Source: Diploptera punctata (taxonomy: Eukaryota > Arthropoda > Insecta > Blattodea > Blaberidae). Taken from it: a DNA stretch of 64,000 bases. Below the pieces are notes generated by a model, which was not told where the DNA came from, ran no database searches, and saw nothing but the letters and a program-made list of their open reading frames with translations. The stretch is from assembly GCA_030220185.1 (NCBI GenBank), contig JASPKZ010001260.1:1-64000 (forward strand), given 5' to 3'. The translations under genes were made by a program, and so were the position numbers. This document shows, in pieces, positions 30,721-41,735 of the stretch. Positions within the stretch are counted from its first letter, which is position 1. Each line of letters starts with the position of its first letter.

Positions 30721-31335
30721 ATTATCATATTCGCTATGTTTGTATGAATGTGTGTGAATGGTGTGTTCGTCTTCATGTTGTGTTGTCTTGGAGGAGAGCC
30801 TGATATTGAGCTGATCACTCATTCGAGGAGTCTCCCCATCTCATTGTGTGGTTAAAATCCCTCTCCCGACAGGTCGTGCCACTGTAAGGCCCGGCGGCTG
30901 TGGCATATAAATATATCTATAAAGATTTGAGGTTAAACTGCAGTAATGGATGGATAATGGATGAAGTTATAATTTAATTAATACACGTTTCTTCCTATCA
31001 AAACTGGTAACAAACAGTTAAACTGTGCATGATGAGAAAATAACTTCAATTAAAGCTATGTTGCTGCTGCTTCTAAGCAACACTGGTAAGAAAAGTTGAT
31101 AAATAACTGGAATGGAGTAAAGAAGAATGCCTTCATTCATTGCAACCAACTCTAAGTCTTCTAAAGACAAATGTTTTAAAACTTTCTGTGCTCTCAGAGA
31201 TGGAGTGCCTCGGGATTCAGTAAGAAGATATTACACGACAAAATTTCTCTGTATGATTATAATGAGATAATACAACGAGAGAAATTCTAAAAGATAAGTG
31301 GAAAAGAACTAAATTACACATTTCGTTATTATTTC
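30721..31335. other. No gene recognised
   Basis: A segment at 30740-30910 ('GAGGAGTCTCCCCATCTCAT', 'GGTCGTGCCACTGTAAGGCC') could be the body of another SINE. The rest is AT-rich. Confidence 0.4.
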
Positions 31336-31985
31336 AAATCTAATATATATAAATGAATGTTTATTTGTTGGTTTGTTCGTATTTTATACGCTGCCATACC
31401 GTTCATCCAATTGTGATGGTTTTTTTTGCAAAATGTTGAGGAGATTCCCGGGATGAACATAAGATATAAGAGAGTTGTGATACTCAACTCCTACACCCTT
31501 AAAAATCACACTTTGTAGTGAAAAAGTGAAAAAAAAAAGTTTAACGCTTAAATGGCTTACGCTGCCTAAACAATAACAAATGCACCAAATTAATGTACAC
31601 AGAATTGAATATCTCAAAAAAAAAACTCTATAAAAAAGCCTGCGACAGCATATGTTTATCTTTTATGGATAACTCACAATAACCATTTTTGTCTTTCATT
31701 GATGCCAAGAAGATCGGGATAAGTAGATTCCCGGGCAAGCAGAGCAGCAGCACAGATAACTCAAAATAACGAATTTTGTCTTTCAGCTCATTTATAACAA
31801 ATACATCAGGATACGTAGATTCCCGGGCAATGCCGGGTAATCAACACAGGGTATCTAAAATAATAACGATATAAATTTATAATTATTATTCCTTTTACCT
31901 ATTCAACTAATCGTAAAAGCACATTATCATTTATTTATGCGTAGCAGCGCACGCCGGGTATTAGCTAGTTATATATAAATTTTAT
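31336..31985 (-). repeat. Repeat A, copy 3
   Basis: Complete on the minus strand from 'CTAGCTAATACCCGGCGTG' to 'CGTATAAAATACGAACAAAC'. It contains the frame 31384-31617 with 'GVGVEYHNSLISYVHPGNLL', which recurs in other Repeat A copies. Two tandem 'GCCCGGGAATCTAC' modules are present. Confidence 0.65.
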
Positions 31986-32140
31986 AATATTGTCAATCAA
32001 ACCAGTGTATAAAACAAAACATAAATCAATAAATCAAACCAGCGAAATTCAGTTTAAAAACATCTACATTTGTGCAAATTTACTAACCAAGAAATAAATA
32101 ATGAAAATACTTGATAGTACGTCCTATAGCGACAGAAACA

Positions 32141-32690
32141 CCCACCGCTGTTGTGGTCTGGAAGTAGCGTGCTGGGCCCAGGTTCGATAACCGGCCAGGA
32201 CAAGTTTCCTGTGTGAGGTTTTCTCGGGGTTTTCTCTACCTGTAAGACATATATCAGTCGGCCGCGTTGGACTAGTGGTTATGCTCCTTGCCTCTGGTCC
32301 CGAGGGTCGCGGGTTCAATCCCGGCCGGGGTCGATGGATTTTTTAGGACGGAAAAATCCAAGGAGCAAGTCCTTTTTCGTAAAAAAAAAATCCTTAAGCC
32401 TGAGTGAAAAGGCCTCTAAGCAAAATTTACCGAATTTTCCCATGCTAGTATTACCTTGGTTTCCTAGATGTCAGTATGAGGCGGAACGCTGACCACGGAC
32501 CACTTAATATGACATCTATACGAAAACAAGTGTAACTAAATTAGTATGGTTCAAATTATTCCCTGTAGGGGGAGAGCGCCTAAATCTCTGTAAAGGGAAA
32601 ACATAGGCTTACAATAAAAAAAATATATATATGAGGAAACCAAGGCTCCGAACATAATATGGTCATCATAACCATCATTCATCTCTGACC
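32141..32690 (+). mobile_element. SINE A split by a SINE B insertion
   Basis: The left part (32141-32257) has 'CCACCGCTG.TGTGGTCTGG', a B-box relic 'GGTTCGATAACC' and 'GTGAGGTTTTCTCGGGGTTT'. The right part (32632-32690) resumes with 'GAGGAAACCAAGGCTCCGAA'. SINE B lies between. Confidence 0.8.
32258..32620 (+). mobile_element. SINE B, full length, inserted in SINE A
   Basis: tRNA-like head 'GTTGGACTAGTGGTTATGCT' with B box 'GGTTCAATCCC', then 'AATCCAAGGAGCAAGTCCTT' and 'GAGGCGGAACGCTGACCACG', and an A-rich end. The flanks ATATATCAG (left) and ATATATGAG (right) are a likely TSD with one change. Confidence 0.8.
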
Positions 32691-33170
32691 TTACGAACAT
32701 TATCACGCTACAGGATACATGATATTGTCAAAAGGTGAAGAATGAATAAAATATAAATAGTGACATCTTCCCCCACTTATGGAATATGTTAAGTTCTAGT
32801 GAGTGGTAACAATTTTTTTTTTAACATCTCGACATACAGCAATCATTTAAGAGTAAGGAAAGGTCGAATCAAATAACCAGTAAAATCGAACTATTGTCAG
32901 TGGCCGTTAATATGAAGAAAAAGTCGGTCATGCGGCCCTAATTGTTTATTTTTTCTCAACGAAATTCGATAAAAATAAAACGGGGAAGATATTTTACAAA
33001 AAATAATGATATCCGATTTCTCGTGTCCCACAAAAATGAACTTTTTTTTCTTTCACAAGAATAAATATATGAGATTTTAGAAGTATTTTCATCCTGAATT
33101 TAAATATCGTTTCAGTTTTTTCCATCAGGCAAAAGTTTTCTGTAATATTCATTTACATTTTTTATAATTT
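32691..33170. other. No gene recognised
   Basis: AT-rich sequence next to the coding relic at 33171-33400. No exon-like structure was found in it. Confidence 0.45.
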
Positions 33171-33400
33171 TTAATAAAATCCATCTAACTCATTCTGACT
33201 TACCTTGAAAATGGTAGAGAGTGATTTTCGGGCATATTTTGCATCTCGAACATCTCTCTTCTTGGTCCAACAGTAGTCAGCCAGCATATTAGAACTCCGC
33301 TTGCCTTGGTACTTCTTTTCCATTGTGGACATTTGCTGATGAAAACGCTCTCCGTGCTCATCAGAAACAGCCCTTATATACAGCTTGAATGAGATCGCTA
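33171..33400 (-). pseudogene. Conserved arthropod coding fragment ending at a splice-donor-like site
   Basis: On the minus strand an open frame reads 'AVSDEHGERFHQQMSTMEKK', 'YQGKRSSNMLADYCWTKKRD' and 'VRDAKYARKSLSTIFK'. I know this pattern ('SDEHGERFHQ....ME.rYQG.w...MLaDYCW.l.RD') as a piece that recurs in uncharacterised predicted arthropod proteins. It has no functional name that I can give. Directly after 'IFK' the sequence is AAG|GTAAGT, matching a 5' splice donor (exon end at 33204). No start codon or upstream exon is visible. It could be an exon of a real gene, a processed relic or part of a mobile element. Confidence 0.55.
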
Positions 33401-33674
33401 CATATAAGGTAAAGGTTCCTATGATAGGTCAAAGAGAATGCTAAAATAAATTTTAAAAAAGTAGCTGTCACAACAAAACTGTGCCTGATGGAAAAATTCT
33501 GACTACATATCTGAATTCAGTATGAAAAAATGCACTAGATTCACTAATCAGATTTCTTGTGAAGAAAACATTGTCGCCCAGTGTTATTAGTACTGGAGGT
33601 TTACTTGAAAAGCAAAATTTAAAAATTTGTTTTATCCGTCGCTATGTTTGTTTTCTCGCAACGCAACTGGATAC

Positions 33675-33678
<4 letters not shown>

Positions 33679-33743
<65 letters not shown>

Positions 33744-33930
33744 TTTTATTTATTCTGGCAGAGTTAAGGTCATAAGGTCTTCTCTTCCACTCAACCAGCA
33801 TAAATTGCAAGTATATATTTGACAATAAAGATTATATTTATACACTATACTAATTATAAAGTATGAAAAATATATTAAATGTTGCAATGGACATTTCATA
33901 TACAAACAATATTTTACACGATTAAAATAA
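33679..33930 (-). mobile_element. CR1/Jockey-like LINE 3' tail with (ATT)n
   Basis: On the minus strand: 'GCTGGTTGAGTGGAAGAGAA', 'GACCTTATGACCTTAACTCT', 'GCCAGAATAAATAAAATATT' and then (ATT)n (33679-33742). Coding sequence is absent. Confidence 0.65.
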
Positions 33931-33959
33931 TAATAACAACAATGCTTATGATATTTTGT

Positions 33960-34255
33960 TATTTATATACAGAATTTTAATGTTTACACATCTTTCTGTG
34001 CCTAAAGTTTTATTTTTCTTCTCCACTCGTCTCTATTCATCCACTCCATGCCCTCCATTCCTCTTGTTCTCATTCCAGTTCTTATTTATTGCATCCACGA
34101 GTTTCGAGGTCTTCCTTTCCTTCTTCTTCCAGGTGGACACCATTCCAATGTTTTCAAGGGTAGGTAACTTTTCCTCTTGCATTCGTCATATGTGCTCTTA
34201 CCAATTTACTTTCTTACATCTTATTTAATCCACTGTTGAATAACTAAAATTGATT
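33960..34255 (-). pseudogene. LINE family 5 C-terminal relic
   Basis: On the minus strand it follows 60183-60430 closely: 'WCPPGRRRKGRPRNSWMQ', 'RMRGMEGMEWMNRDEWRR' and 'KIKL' can be traced with frame changes. It runs into the (AAT)n block to the right. Confidence 0.65.
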
Positions 34256-34269
34256 TTTTCTCGTATGAC

Positions 34270-34276
34270 AGTAATG

Positions 34277-34319
<43 letters not shown>

Positions 34320-34380
34320 TAATAACAATAACAATAATAATAACAACAACAATAATAATAATAACAACAATAATAATAAT
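34270..34380. repeat. (AAT/AAC)n microsatellite, left part
   Basis: AAT and AAC triplets; continues beyond the SINE as 34703-34775. The SINE therefore inserted into an existing run or was joined to it by it. Confidence 0.85.
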
Positions 34381-34381
34381 C

Positions 34382-34702
34382 TATCCATAACAATTCTGCC
34401 CGAAGGTAGGTCCTTCACTGCAATCATAGCATTTTCATGCTATGCTTGTAGCTTTACTAGGGAATTATAGGTGTGGTAGCTTCGCGTTGCTTTCCACACC
34501 GGTGAAGGATGATGATGATGATGATGATGGCCATATGATTTCGAGGACCGTTTGGGCCTTAAAGTTTTCCTGACATTTGTCTTACAGGTGAGAAAAAAAA
34601 ACCGACAAAAACCTCGCCCAGGAAAACTGCCCCGACCGGGGATCGAACCCGGGCCCGCTGCGTGACAAGGCAGCACGCTACCTCGAGACCACAGCGGTTG
34701 AC
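34382..34702 (-). mobile_element. SINE A (head plus module 3) inside an (AAT)n run
   Basis: A complete and well-preserved minus-strand copy: 'TATCCATAACAATTCTGCCC' at the left and 'TCGAGACCACAGCGGTTGAC' at the right, with an intact B box. Short (GAT)n between head and module 3. Confidence 0.85.

Positions 34703-34775
<73 letters not shown>
34703..34775. repeat. (AAT)n microsatellite, right part
   Basis: About 24 AAT units. It is the tail of the LINE fragment on the right (minus strand). Confidence 0.9.
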
Positions 34776-35030
34776 GTATAAATATGATAATTATACGATA
34801 AACACCAATTAATATATGTACCTTACACTGTGTAATGATGAATTCGAGGTTAAGAGCAAATATAAATGTAGATTTCTTTTAAAAGATGCCAATGTCCGGC
34901 AACCCCTTGTGGTAGGGAATTCCAGTTGCGAGAAGTAATGATAGTATTTATATGACATGGAGTGATGTGATGTCCTATGTTGTGATCTTGTGAAGTTATG
35001 GTTGGAGGATAGATACTGGAAACGTTACGA
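34776..35030 (-). pseudogene. CR1/Jockey-like LINE ORF2 end
   Basis: The minus strand reads 'SRNWNSLPQGV' and, one frame over, 'GCRTLASFKRNLHLYLLLTS', the same C-terminus as at 20443-20567. One base change in frame lies between them. The (ATT)n tail is at 34703-34775. Confidence 0.65.
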
Positions 35031-35785
35031 CAGATATATAAAATGATTTAATTAACAAAATAAATATATATTTCTTAAATTAGAAATTCGGATGAATAAG
35101 TAACTCGTCTTTATTAGGAATATGCTTAGTTTATGCATACCTGGACGATGACCTTTTATTATTGTTTAATGTATATCCGCAAATTCACTAATTTAATAAT
35201 AATGATATGAAATTGTGATTATGATGAAATATGTAAGCCATCTGGTAATGAAATTCTAATCTCATTTCTGAGAAAAATCAGGTAAACCCAAAATTAGGCA
35301 TGTTCGCCTCGGAATTTGAATCCGGGCTATTCAAATATGAGTTTTCAACGGCATTGCTTAAGGCAACTTGTCACTTAGTACCGTACGTATTTAATTAGAT
35401 ACCGTAGTGGTTTCGGTAAATAAATCTTCATATACACGTTTTTCGAGCAAAATTAATGGAGTAAAAGTATGTTTTGCAGTTTCACTCCAACCCGCTTTGA
35501 ATTTGAAGTTTTACTTAATTAGTGAACCCTTTGTTCCCTAAACCTGTTCCAACCACATTAATGTCAAGCAGTTTCCTTGAATAATATGGAATTGTGATGC
35601 AGGTTCATAACTTATTTGAGCTGACTGTACTAACAGACAATAAACTGGTGTCGCAAGGGAAGTAAAGTAGGCCTACTTCAAACCACTTCCCTGCATACAT
35701 GTTTAGGCTTAAACAACAGTTTTTTTATTCAAAATTTCATTAGAAAACTTTTTTTTGTTCAATGCCACCTGTTTATCATTCGAAA
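35031..35785. other. No gene recognised
   Basis: AT-rich DNA. A weak B-box-like 'GAATTTGAATCCGGGC' occurs near 35310 without a matching A box. Confidence 0.45.
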
Positions 35786-35885
35786 TTTTCAGGTTTCTCT
35801 CCTGGCTCCTGGCATGGGCGTATTGTAACCCACATCTGAGGTTGGGGCTCCTGGAAGGCGGGGTTATGCTGCCCCAGTGTATATT
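35786..35885 (-). mobile_element. SINE module 2 fragment
   Basis: The minus strand matches module 2: 'GCCTTCCAGGAGCCCCAACC' and 'ATGTGGGTTACAATACGCCC'. Head and 3' end are missing. Confidence 0.65.
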
Positions 35886-35984
35886 ATTTTATTAGTTATG
35901 ATATTAAAGCATCGTCTTGAACAGGGAAGTACCATGAAAATAATTGACAATAGATACATTTGTTTATTATAAACAAATTAAACA

Positions 35985-36537
35985 TAGGCTCAATTCTGGA
36001 AATACATGCTATTATGCAATACAGAGACTTTTGTCATCCCAACTCCTTTCAAAAAACGTTAAACTGAAAGTATATAAAACTATTATTCTACCAGTTAAAT
36101 TATAAGGAAGCGAAACATGGACTCTCACTTTAAGGGTGGAAAGGAGATTACGAGTATTTGAGAATAAAGTTCTTATGAAATTTTTTTGACTAAAGAGAGA
36201 TGAACAGACAGGTGAATGGAGAAGACTTCATAACAGTGAATCATATGGCTTTTATAGGAAGCCAGATATAATGAGAACAGTTCAGTCTCGTAGATTGTGA
36301 TGGGCAGGACATGTGGCACGAATGGCCAATGAAAGACGTGTATGGAAGTATATTGTAGGAAAACCAGAGGGAAAACGTTGAGTTGGTAGACCAAGAATGA
36401 GGGTTGCATAATAACATTAACTATGGTTTGAGGGTACCGGTAGATTATACAGGGAATGATTGGAAAGCATTAGCTCAGGATAGGGATGTTGCTTATCTCC
36501 ACGCGGCCATAAACCTATGGGTTCGATAGTGCCAGTG
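35985..36537 (+). pseudogene. LINE family 2 ORF2 thumb and C-terminal part
   Basis: The longest family 2 copy on the plus strand. Pieces read 'QLLSKNVKLKVYKTIILPVK', 'GSETWTLTLRVERRLRVFEN', 'EWRRLHNSESYGFYRKPDIM', 'RTVQSRRL', 'WAGHVARMANERRVWKYIVG' and the 'RAINLWVR'-like end. Stops and frameshifts interrupt it. It ends at 'CGATAGTGCCAGTGAGTTAG'. Confidence 0.7.
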
Positions 36538-36544
36538 AGTTAGT

Positions 36545-37400
36545 TATAAACAAGCAGATACCCGGCCTAAATAAATTAAATGTATTTTTTTGTTTAGTTG
36601 AATAAGTAAAAAACAAAAATAATCAAAAAGATTATTTATGAGTTATTCGTAAAAGAATACGCGCTGTGCGCTGCTATACTTGCCCGGAAAATCTACTCAT
36701 CCCGATCTTCTTGGCATCAATGAGCTGAAAGACAAAAATCGTTATTGCGAGTAATCCGTACAAGATAGATTTTTTTAGATATTCAACTCTGTGTGCATTA
36801 ATTTGGTTTGTTTGTTATGGTTTAGGCAGCGTAAGCCATTTAAGCATTCAAAATGGATTTATTTTAGTTCATTGATGCATTTTTTTAGCTCCGATCATAT
36901 GATACAGTGTTTTACGTACCGGTAAATAAAAATATTGTATATGATAATTGTGTCCCGCGCCGTAGCCGAGCAGTTAAGGTAGGAAGCCTTGGCGCAGAGC
37001 TACAGGACTTGCGCTGGTTCGAGTCTCCATGGGGGAAGAAATTTTCTCATGGTATTTCGGCCAGTATGGGACCGGTGTCCACCCAGCATCGTGAGGCAAT
37101 TGGGTAGCTACAATAAGTAGCGGCTCCAGGTTGAGGAACCAGCTATAACGGCTGGGGGATTCGACATGCTAACCACATGTCACCCCTACACTGGCTGTTG
37201 ATCATCTACCTCTGTGATTGACACATGTGGATGTGAAGGGCCAGCAGCCGACTGGTAAAAGGGCAACCGCTGAAAAGTGGAAAGACCCTCAATCAAATCG
37301 GTATAATGATAATTGTCCCATAAAATCTAAATGATTCAAATCGGTAAAGTAGTTTTTCAGTCCATAAGGGACAGGCAGACTCACAGAAGTTAATTTATAT
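36545..37400 (+). repeat. Repeat A variant, split by SINE E
   Basis: The 5' part has 'TACCCGGCCTAAATAAATT', 'CTTGCCCGG.AAATCTACTC' and 'GGTTTAGGCAGCGTAAGCCA'. The 3' part differs from other copies and ends 'TCGGTAAAGTAGTTTTTCAG', 'CCATAAGGGACAGGCAGACT', 'CACAGAAGTTAATTTATATA'. This last block is the unit of the minisatellite that follows. Confidence 0.55.
36952..37305 (+). mobile_element. SINE E, full length, 11-bp TSD
   Basis: tRNA-like head 'CGCCGTAGCCGAGCAGTTAA' with B box 'GGTTCGAGTCTCC'. The body includes 'GGGACCGGTGTCCACCCAGC' and 'GACACATGTGGATGTGAAGG'. Perfect repeats ATGATAATTGT at 36941-36951 and 37306-37316. This family is seen only once in the window. Confidence 0.85.
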
Positions 37401-37599
37401 ATATATATATATATAAATTAACTTCTGTGAGTCTGCCTGTCCCTTATATATATATATATATACATAATATAATAAACTATAAAATATATATATATATAAA
37501 AAACTATAATATATATATATATATATATATTATATATAAACTAACTTCTGTGAGTCTGCCTGTCCCTTATATATATATATATATATATATATTATAAAC

Positions 37600-37636
<37 letters not shown>

Positions 37637-37983
37637 ACTTCTGTGAGTCTGCCTGTCCCTTATATATATATATATATAAACTATAAAATATATATATATA
37701 TAAACTAACTTCTGTGAGTCTGCCTGTTCCTTATATATATATAATATATATATATATATAAACTAACTTCTGTGAGTCCTGCCTTGTCCCTTATATATAT
37801 ATATATATAAATATAAACTATAAAATATATATATATATATATATAAACTAACTTCTGTGAGTCTGCCTGTCCCTTATATATATATATATATATATATATA
37901 AAACTATAAAATATATATATATATATATATAAACTAACTTCTGTGAGTCTGCCTGTCCCTTATATATATATATATATAACATA

Positions 37984-38015
<32 letters not shown>

Positions 38016-38282
38016 TAAACTAACTTCTGTGAGTCTGCCTGTCCCTTATATATATATATATATATAAACTAATAAAATTATGTATATAAACTAACTTCTG
38101 TGAGTCTGCCTGTCCCTATATATATATATATAGATATATATATATATATATATAAATATAAACTATAAAAATATATATATATATAAACTAACTTCTGTGA
38201 GTCTGCCTGTCCCTATATATATATATTAAACTATAAAATATATATATATATATATAAACTAACTTCTGTGAGTCTGCCTGTC

Positions 38283-38323
<41 letters not shown>

Positions 38324-38375
38324 AAAATATATATATATATATATATATAAACTAACTTCTGTGAGTCTGCCTGTC

Positions 38376-38412
<37 letters not shown>
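37362..38412. repeat. Minisatellite: 30-bp core between (TA)n spacers
   Basis: A first copy in reverse orientation (37362-37398) is followed by twelve direct copies of 'AACTAACTTCTGTGAGTCTG' + 'CCTGTCCCTT', starting near 37410, 37537, 37631, 37703, 37760, 37844, 37930, 38016, 38085, 38187, 38258 and 38350. Spacers are TA runs of variable length, often holding 'AACTATAAAATATA'. The period is therefore uneven (55-125 bases). Confidence 0.9.
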
Positions 38413-38414
<2 letters not shown>

Positions 38415-38504
38415 GTACAGCCACATGGCCTAAAAACGAATTTGTTCATGATGATGATGATGATGATGATATATATATATATATATATAATATATAATAC
38501 TAGA

Positions 38505-39440
38505 TAACACCCGGCGTGCGCGCTACACCTAAATAAATGAAATTAATGTGCTTTTATGTCTAGTTGAATAAGTAAAAGGAAAAAAAAATATAAATTTACA
38601 TTTTTAGATACCCCGTGCTGATTATCCGGCGTTGCCCGGGATTCTACTAATCCCGATCTTCTTGACATAAATGAGCTGAAATACGAAAATTAATGTGTTC
38701 TATGTTTAGTTAAATAAATCAAACGAAAAATTTATATCGTAATTATTTTTAGATACCCCGTGCTGTTTACCCGGCGTTGTCCGGGAATCTACTCATCCCG
38801 ATCTTCTTGGCATAAATGAGCTGAAAGACAAAAATTAATGTACTTCTTATGATTAGTTGATTAAGTAAAATGAAAAATAATTATAAATGTTTATAGTAAT
38901 TATTTTAAGATTCCCCGTGCTGATTACCTGTTGTTGACCGGGAATCTACTAATCCTGATCTTCTTGGCATAAATGAGCTAAAAGACAAAACTCGTTATTG
39001 TGAGTTATCCGTAAAAGAATACCCGTCATGTGCTGCTATGCTTGCACGTACTAGTCTTGGTCTTCTTGGTATCAATGAAAGTAAAAATGATTTTGAGCTA
39101 TCCGTAAGAGATAAACATATGCTATCGCGGACGTTTTTGTAGAGCTTTTTGAGATATTCAATTATATGTTCATTAATTTTATGTATTTGTTATGGTTTAG
39201 GCAGCGTAAGCCATTTAAGCGTCCTAAAAGCTTCTTTGTTCACCTTTTCCACTACAAAGGGCGATTTTTAAAGGGTGTAGGAGTTGAGTATCACAACTCT
39301 CTTATAGCCTATGTTCATCCCGGGAATCTCCTGAAGATTTTGCAAAAAGCCCCATCACGATCGGATCAACGGTATGGCCGCGCATAAAGTACGAACGAAC
39401 AAACAAACAATCAATCAAACTAACAAATTAAAATACATTC
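38505..39440 (+). repeat. Repeat A, copy 5, with tandem modules
   Basis: At least three to four tandem versions of the module 'CCCCGTGCTGATTACCCGGC' + 'GTTG.CCGGGAATCTACT' + 'CCCGATCTTCTTGGCATAAA' at about 38610, 38755, 38915 and 39010, then the 3' block with frame 39166-39387 ('GVGVEYHNSLIAYVHPGNLL') and 'GGTATGGCCGCGCATAAAGT'. The end is a (CAAA)n-like run. Confidence 0.7.
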
Positions 39441-39870
39441 ATACATACATTTTCATATATTAGATATTAGTTTTAGGAGTGATCCTTTTCAATGTTGAAA
39501 TTTCAAATCAAATTTTTAATTATTTCGGTATAAAATATCGCTGTTTGGAAAGTGTTTAGGATTAGTGCGCGAGCTTGTCAATAGGCCTACATGGTATATC
39601 ACTTGTATAGACAATGTGTGTTTTATTATCAGCATCATGAAGCGAGGTTTATCTACAGTGAAATACATCCATCAATTTACATTAAAACCATTAAACAAGT
39701 CAAAATGAGGTTATTTTTACAATTTTTCATTATCATTCAAATACTAATTACGGCACATTAAAACTTGAATCGATACCACAACATATTTCTCATATGCGGA
39801 AAAAAATCTTAAGCATATTTGAAGATAGGACACATGAATTCACTTACTTCAGTTCTCGTGAATTAATAAA
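39441..39870. other. No gene recognised
   Basis: AT-rich sequence with no match to the families in the window. Confidence 0.5.
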
Positions 39871-39871
39871 A

Positions 39872-40118
39872 CTAACTAACTCGCTGACACTATGGAACTC
39901 GTAGGTTTCATGGCCGCGCAGACATTAGCTCTCCATACATCCTTAATCTTAGCTAATGATTTGCAATCATCCCCTGTATAATCTACTTCCCTCAAATAAT
40001 AGTTAATATTATTCTTTCACCTCATTCGTGGCCTACCAACTAGGCGTATCCTTCTGGTTTTCCTACAAGAAGCTTCCGTGCCCCTCTTTCTATACCTATT
40101 CCTGTCACATGTCTTATT
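39872..40118 (-). pseudogene. LINE family 2 C-terminal relic
   Basis: On the minus strand a degraded copy of the last 80 residues ('GRHEVKEYY', 'SWPRIRMDGELMSARP'-like). Joins directly to a different LINE on the right. Confidence 0.55.
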
Positions 40119-40124
40119 TTTAGA

Positions 40125-40560
40125 TAGATGGATCATCGGTTGATTAATGTCTTTGGCATCGTCCGACTCCCAATAGCCAATTTTGTCGGTCCATCCAATC
40201 TCCTGGTTCTAGATGTTTCTCCTTCATGTAGGCCTATAAATATATTCCCTGACTCCAGGAGATTTCAGGTCTTCCTCTGCCTCGTCTTCCCTTAGGTTTC
40301 CATTTCAAAACAGATTTTGGTAGCCGACTCTCTTCCATTCGCTGGACATGTCAGTACTATCATAATTGCTGAGTTTTAATATAATATAAAATAGTGTCTT
40401 CAATTTTCATTTTCTTCCTTATAACTGAGTTCCTAATTTTTGTCTTCTTGCTGCCTTTCGTATAAAATCCATTTCCGTCGCCAAAAGATACTTACTTGTT
40501 TTTGTTGTTAATGGCCAAAGTTCTGCTCCATAAGTCATGATGCTCTTGTTGTTTTCCGAC
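40125..40560 (-). pseudogene. LINE family 4 C-terminal relic
   Basis: A close relative of 53425-54290. On the minus strand it reads '[20 protein letters not shown]', '[20 protein letters not shown]' and '[20 protein letters not shown]'-like pieces in broken frames. It shares the end 'TGCCAAAGACATTAATCAAC'. Confidence 0.6.
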
Positions 40561-40800
40561 CCCGATGCTATTAGAGTATTCGAGACCGAGGGGATCATTT
40601 CATCTTATCTTTTCTGTCAAATTCTTCCTAAAGGGCAGATCAGGCTCTTAGCTGTAGTGAAAGCAACTGATCTAAGGATGGACACCTGAAAAAAATCTCT
40701 GGTCCTCCAGATTGGGGGTTAATGCGGTAGGCCAGCTCCCTCCCTTCAGAAAAAAGAAAACAATGCTAAAAAACCTAATAGAGATTAGTCGGTCTTATCC
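40561..40800 (+). repeat. Unclassified interspersed sequence
   Basis: A GC-richer block with 'GGATCATTTCATCTTATCTT', 'GCAACTGATCTAAGGATGGA' and 'CTGGTCCTCCAGATTGGGGG'. It has the look of part of a retroelement (a conserved segment followed by A-rich sequence), but I cannot name it and it is not repeated in this window. Confidence 0.35.
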
Positions 40801-41104
40801 TTTTTAGGAAATAAAAATAAATGTTTACCATCATCCGGATCACTTATCATGTACTTATCCACTTTAGCTTAACTTAAAATCCCTTCACTCTCAATACAAT
40901 ATACACAGTCACGAAGATAAGGAATCATCAGATGAAACTAATTAAAAGTGAATAATTTAATTAATTAATTGCGATAAATAAAATAAAATTTTAATAAAAA
41001 AAGCTTCAATATTCAATATACCGGACTCGGAGTACAATCCTGTGTGCGTTTCTGTTTGAGGACAAATTAAAAAATTCCAATTTGAATTTAATTTAATTAA
41101 TTTA

Positions 41105-41735
41105 TTTTGTTTATTTCCTGTAATTCCTAAATGGAACGTAGGGCAGCAGTAAAGTTCCTCCAGCGTACCCTGCTTCCAGCCAGCCATTTCACTTGTTTCC
41201 AGCTTTTCCCTCATTCCTTTGCTCCTTCCTCAACCCATCGCTTCCAAGTTTCCTAGGTCGTCCCTTCTTTCTTACTCCTTGCGGATTCCAATCTGATGCA
41301 GTCTCCCCGATGGCTCCGTCTGGTTTTCTTAATATGTGGCCTATCCAATTCCACTTTCCTTGCTTTATTTGGTGACATATTGGAAATTGGTTTTTTTTTT
41401 TCCACAGTTCTTCATTTGATATTATTTCCGGCCAACTTATATTAAAATACGCCACAGACATCTGTTTACAAAGGTCTGCAACCTTTTATTTGTTGCTTCC
41501 GTAAACGTTCCATGTTTCGCAACCATACAGGAGGTCTGAATTTACATTGGAGTTCAACAGTCTAAGTTTTGTCTTCAAAGAGATGTTCATATTTTTCCAT
41601 ATGGGGTATTACCACCCAAATGCTCCATTCCCTAGAAGAATTCGTATTTTGTTATATGTTCTGCTCCTCCGGTTTTTGTAACTTCCTAAATATATGAAGG
41701 ATTCAACTTCTTTAATGACAACATCATTTTGATGA
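41105..41735 (-). pseudogene. LINE family 6 C-terminal part
   Basis: The minus frame 41189-41461 reads 'PICHQIKQGKWNWIGHILRK', 'PDGAIGETASDWNPQGVRKK' and 'GRPRKLGSDGLRKEQRNEGK', an ORF2 end of the type 'RW.WIGHvLRkp...i.r.Al.WnPqGkRkrGRPk.TWrR'. Upstream (41470-41735) is the thumb part 'LYGCETWNVYGSNK'. A single stop-rich region separates the two. Confidence 0.65.

Noticed and set aside
34221..34427. Poly-leucine frame, and similar ones at 33619-33825, 15045-15308, 15500-15697 and 20784-20969
   Set aside because: They are (AAT)n/(ATT)n runs read in one frame, not membrane proteins.
37362..38412. CRISPR-like array: repeated 30-bp core with spacers
   Set aside because: Spacers are only TA runs, lengths vary, and the organism is an animal. 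It is a minisatellite.
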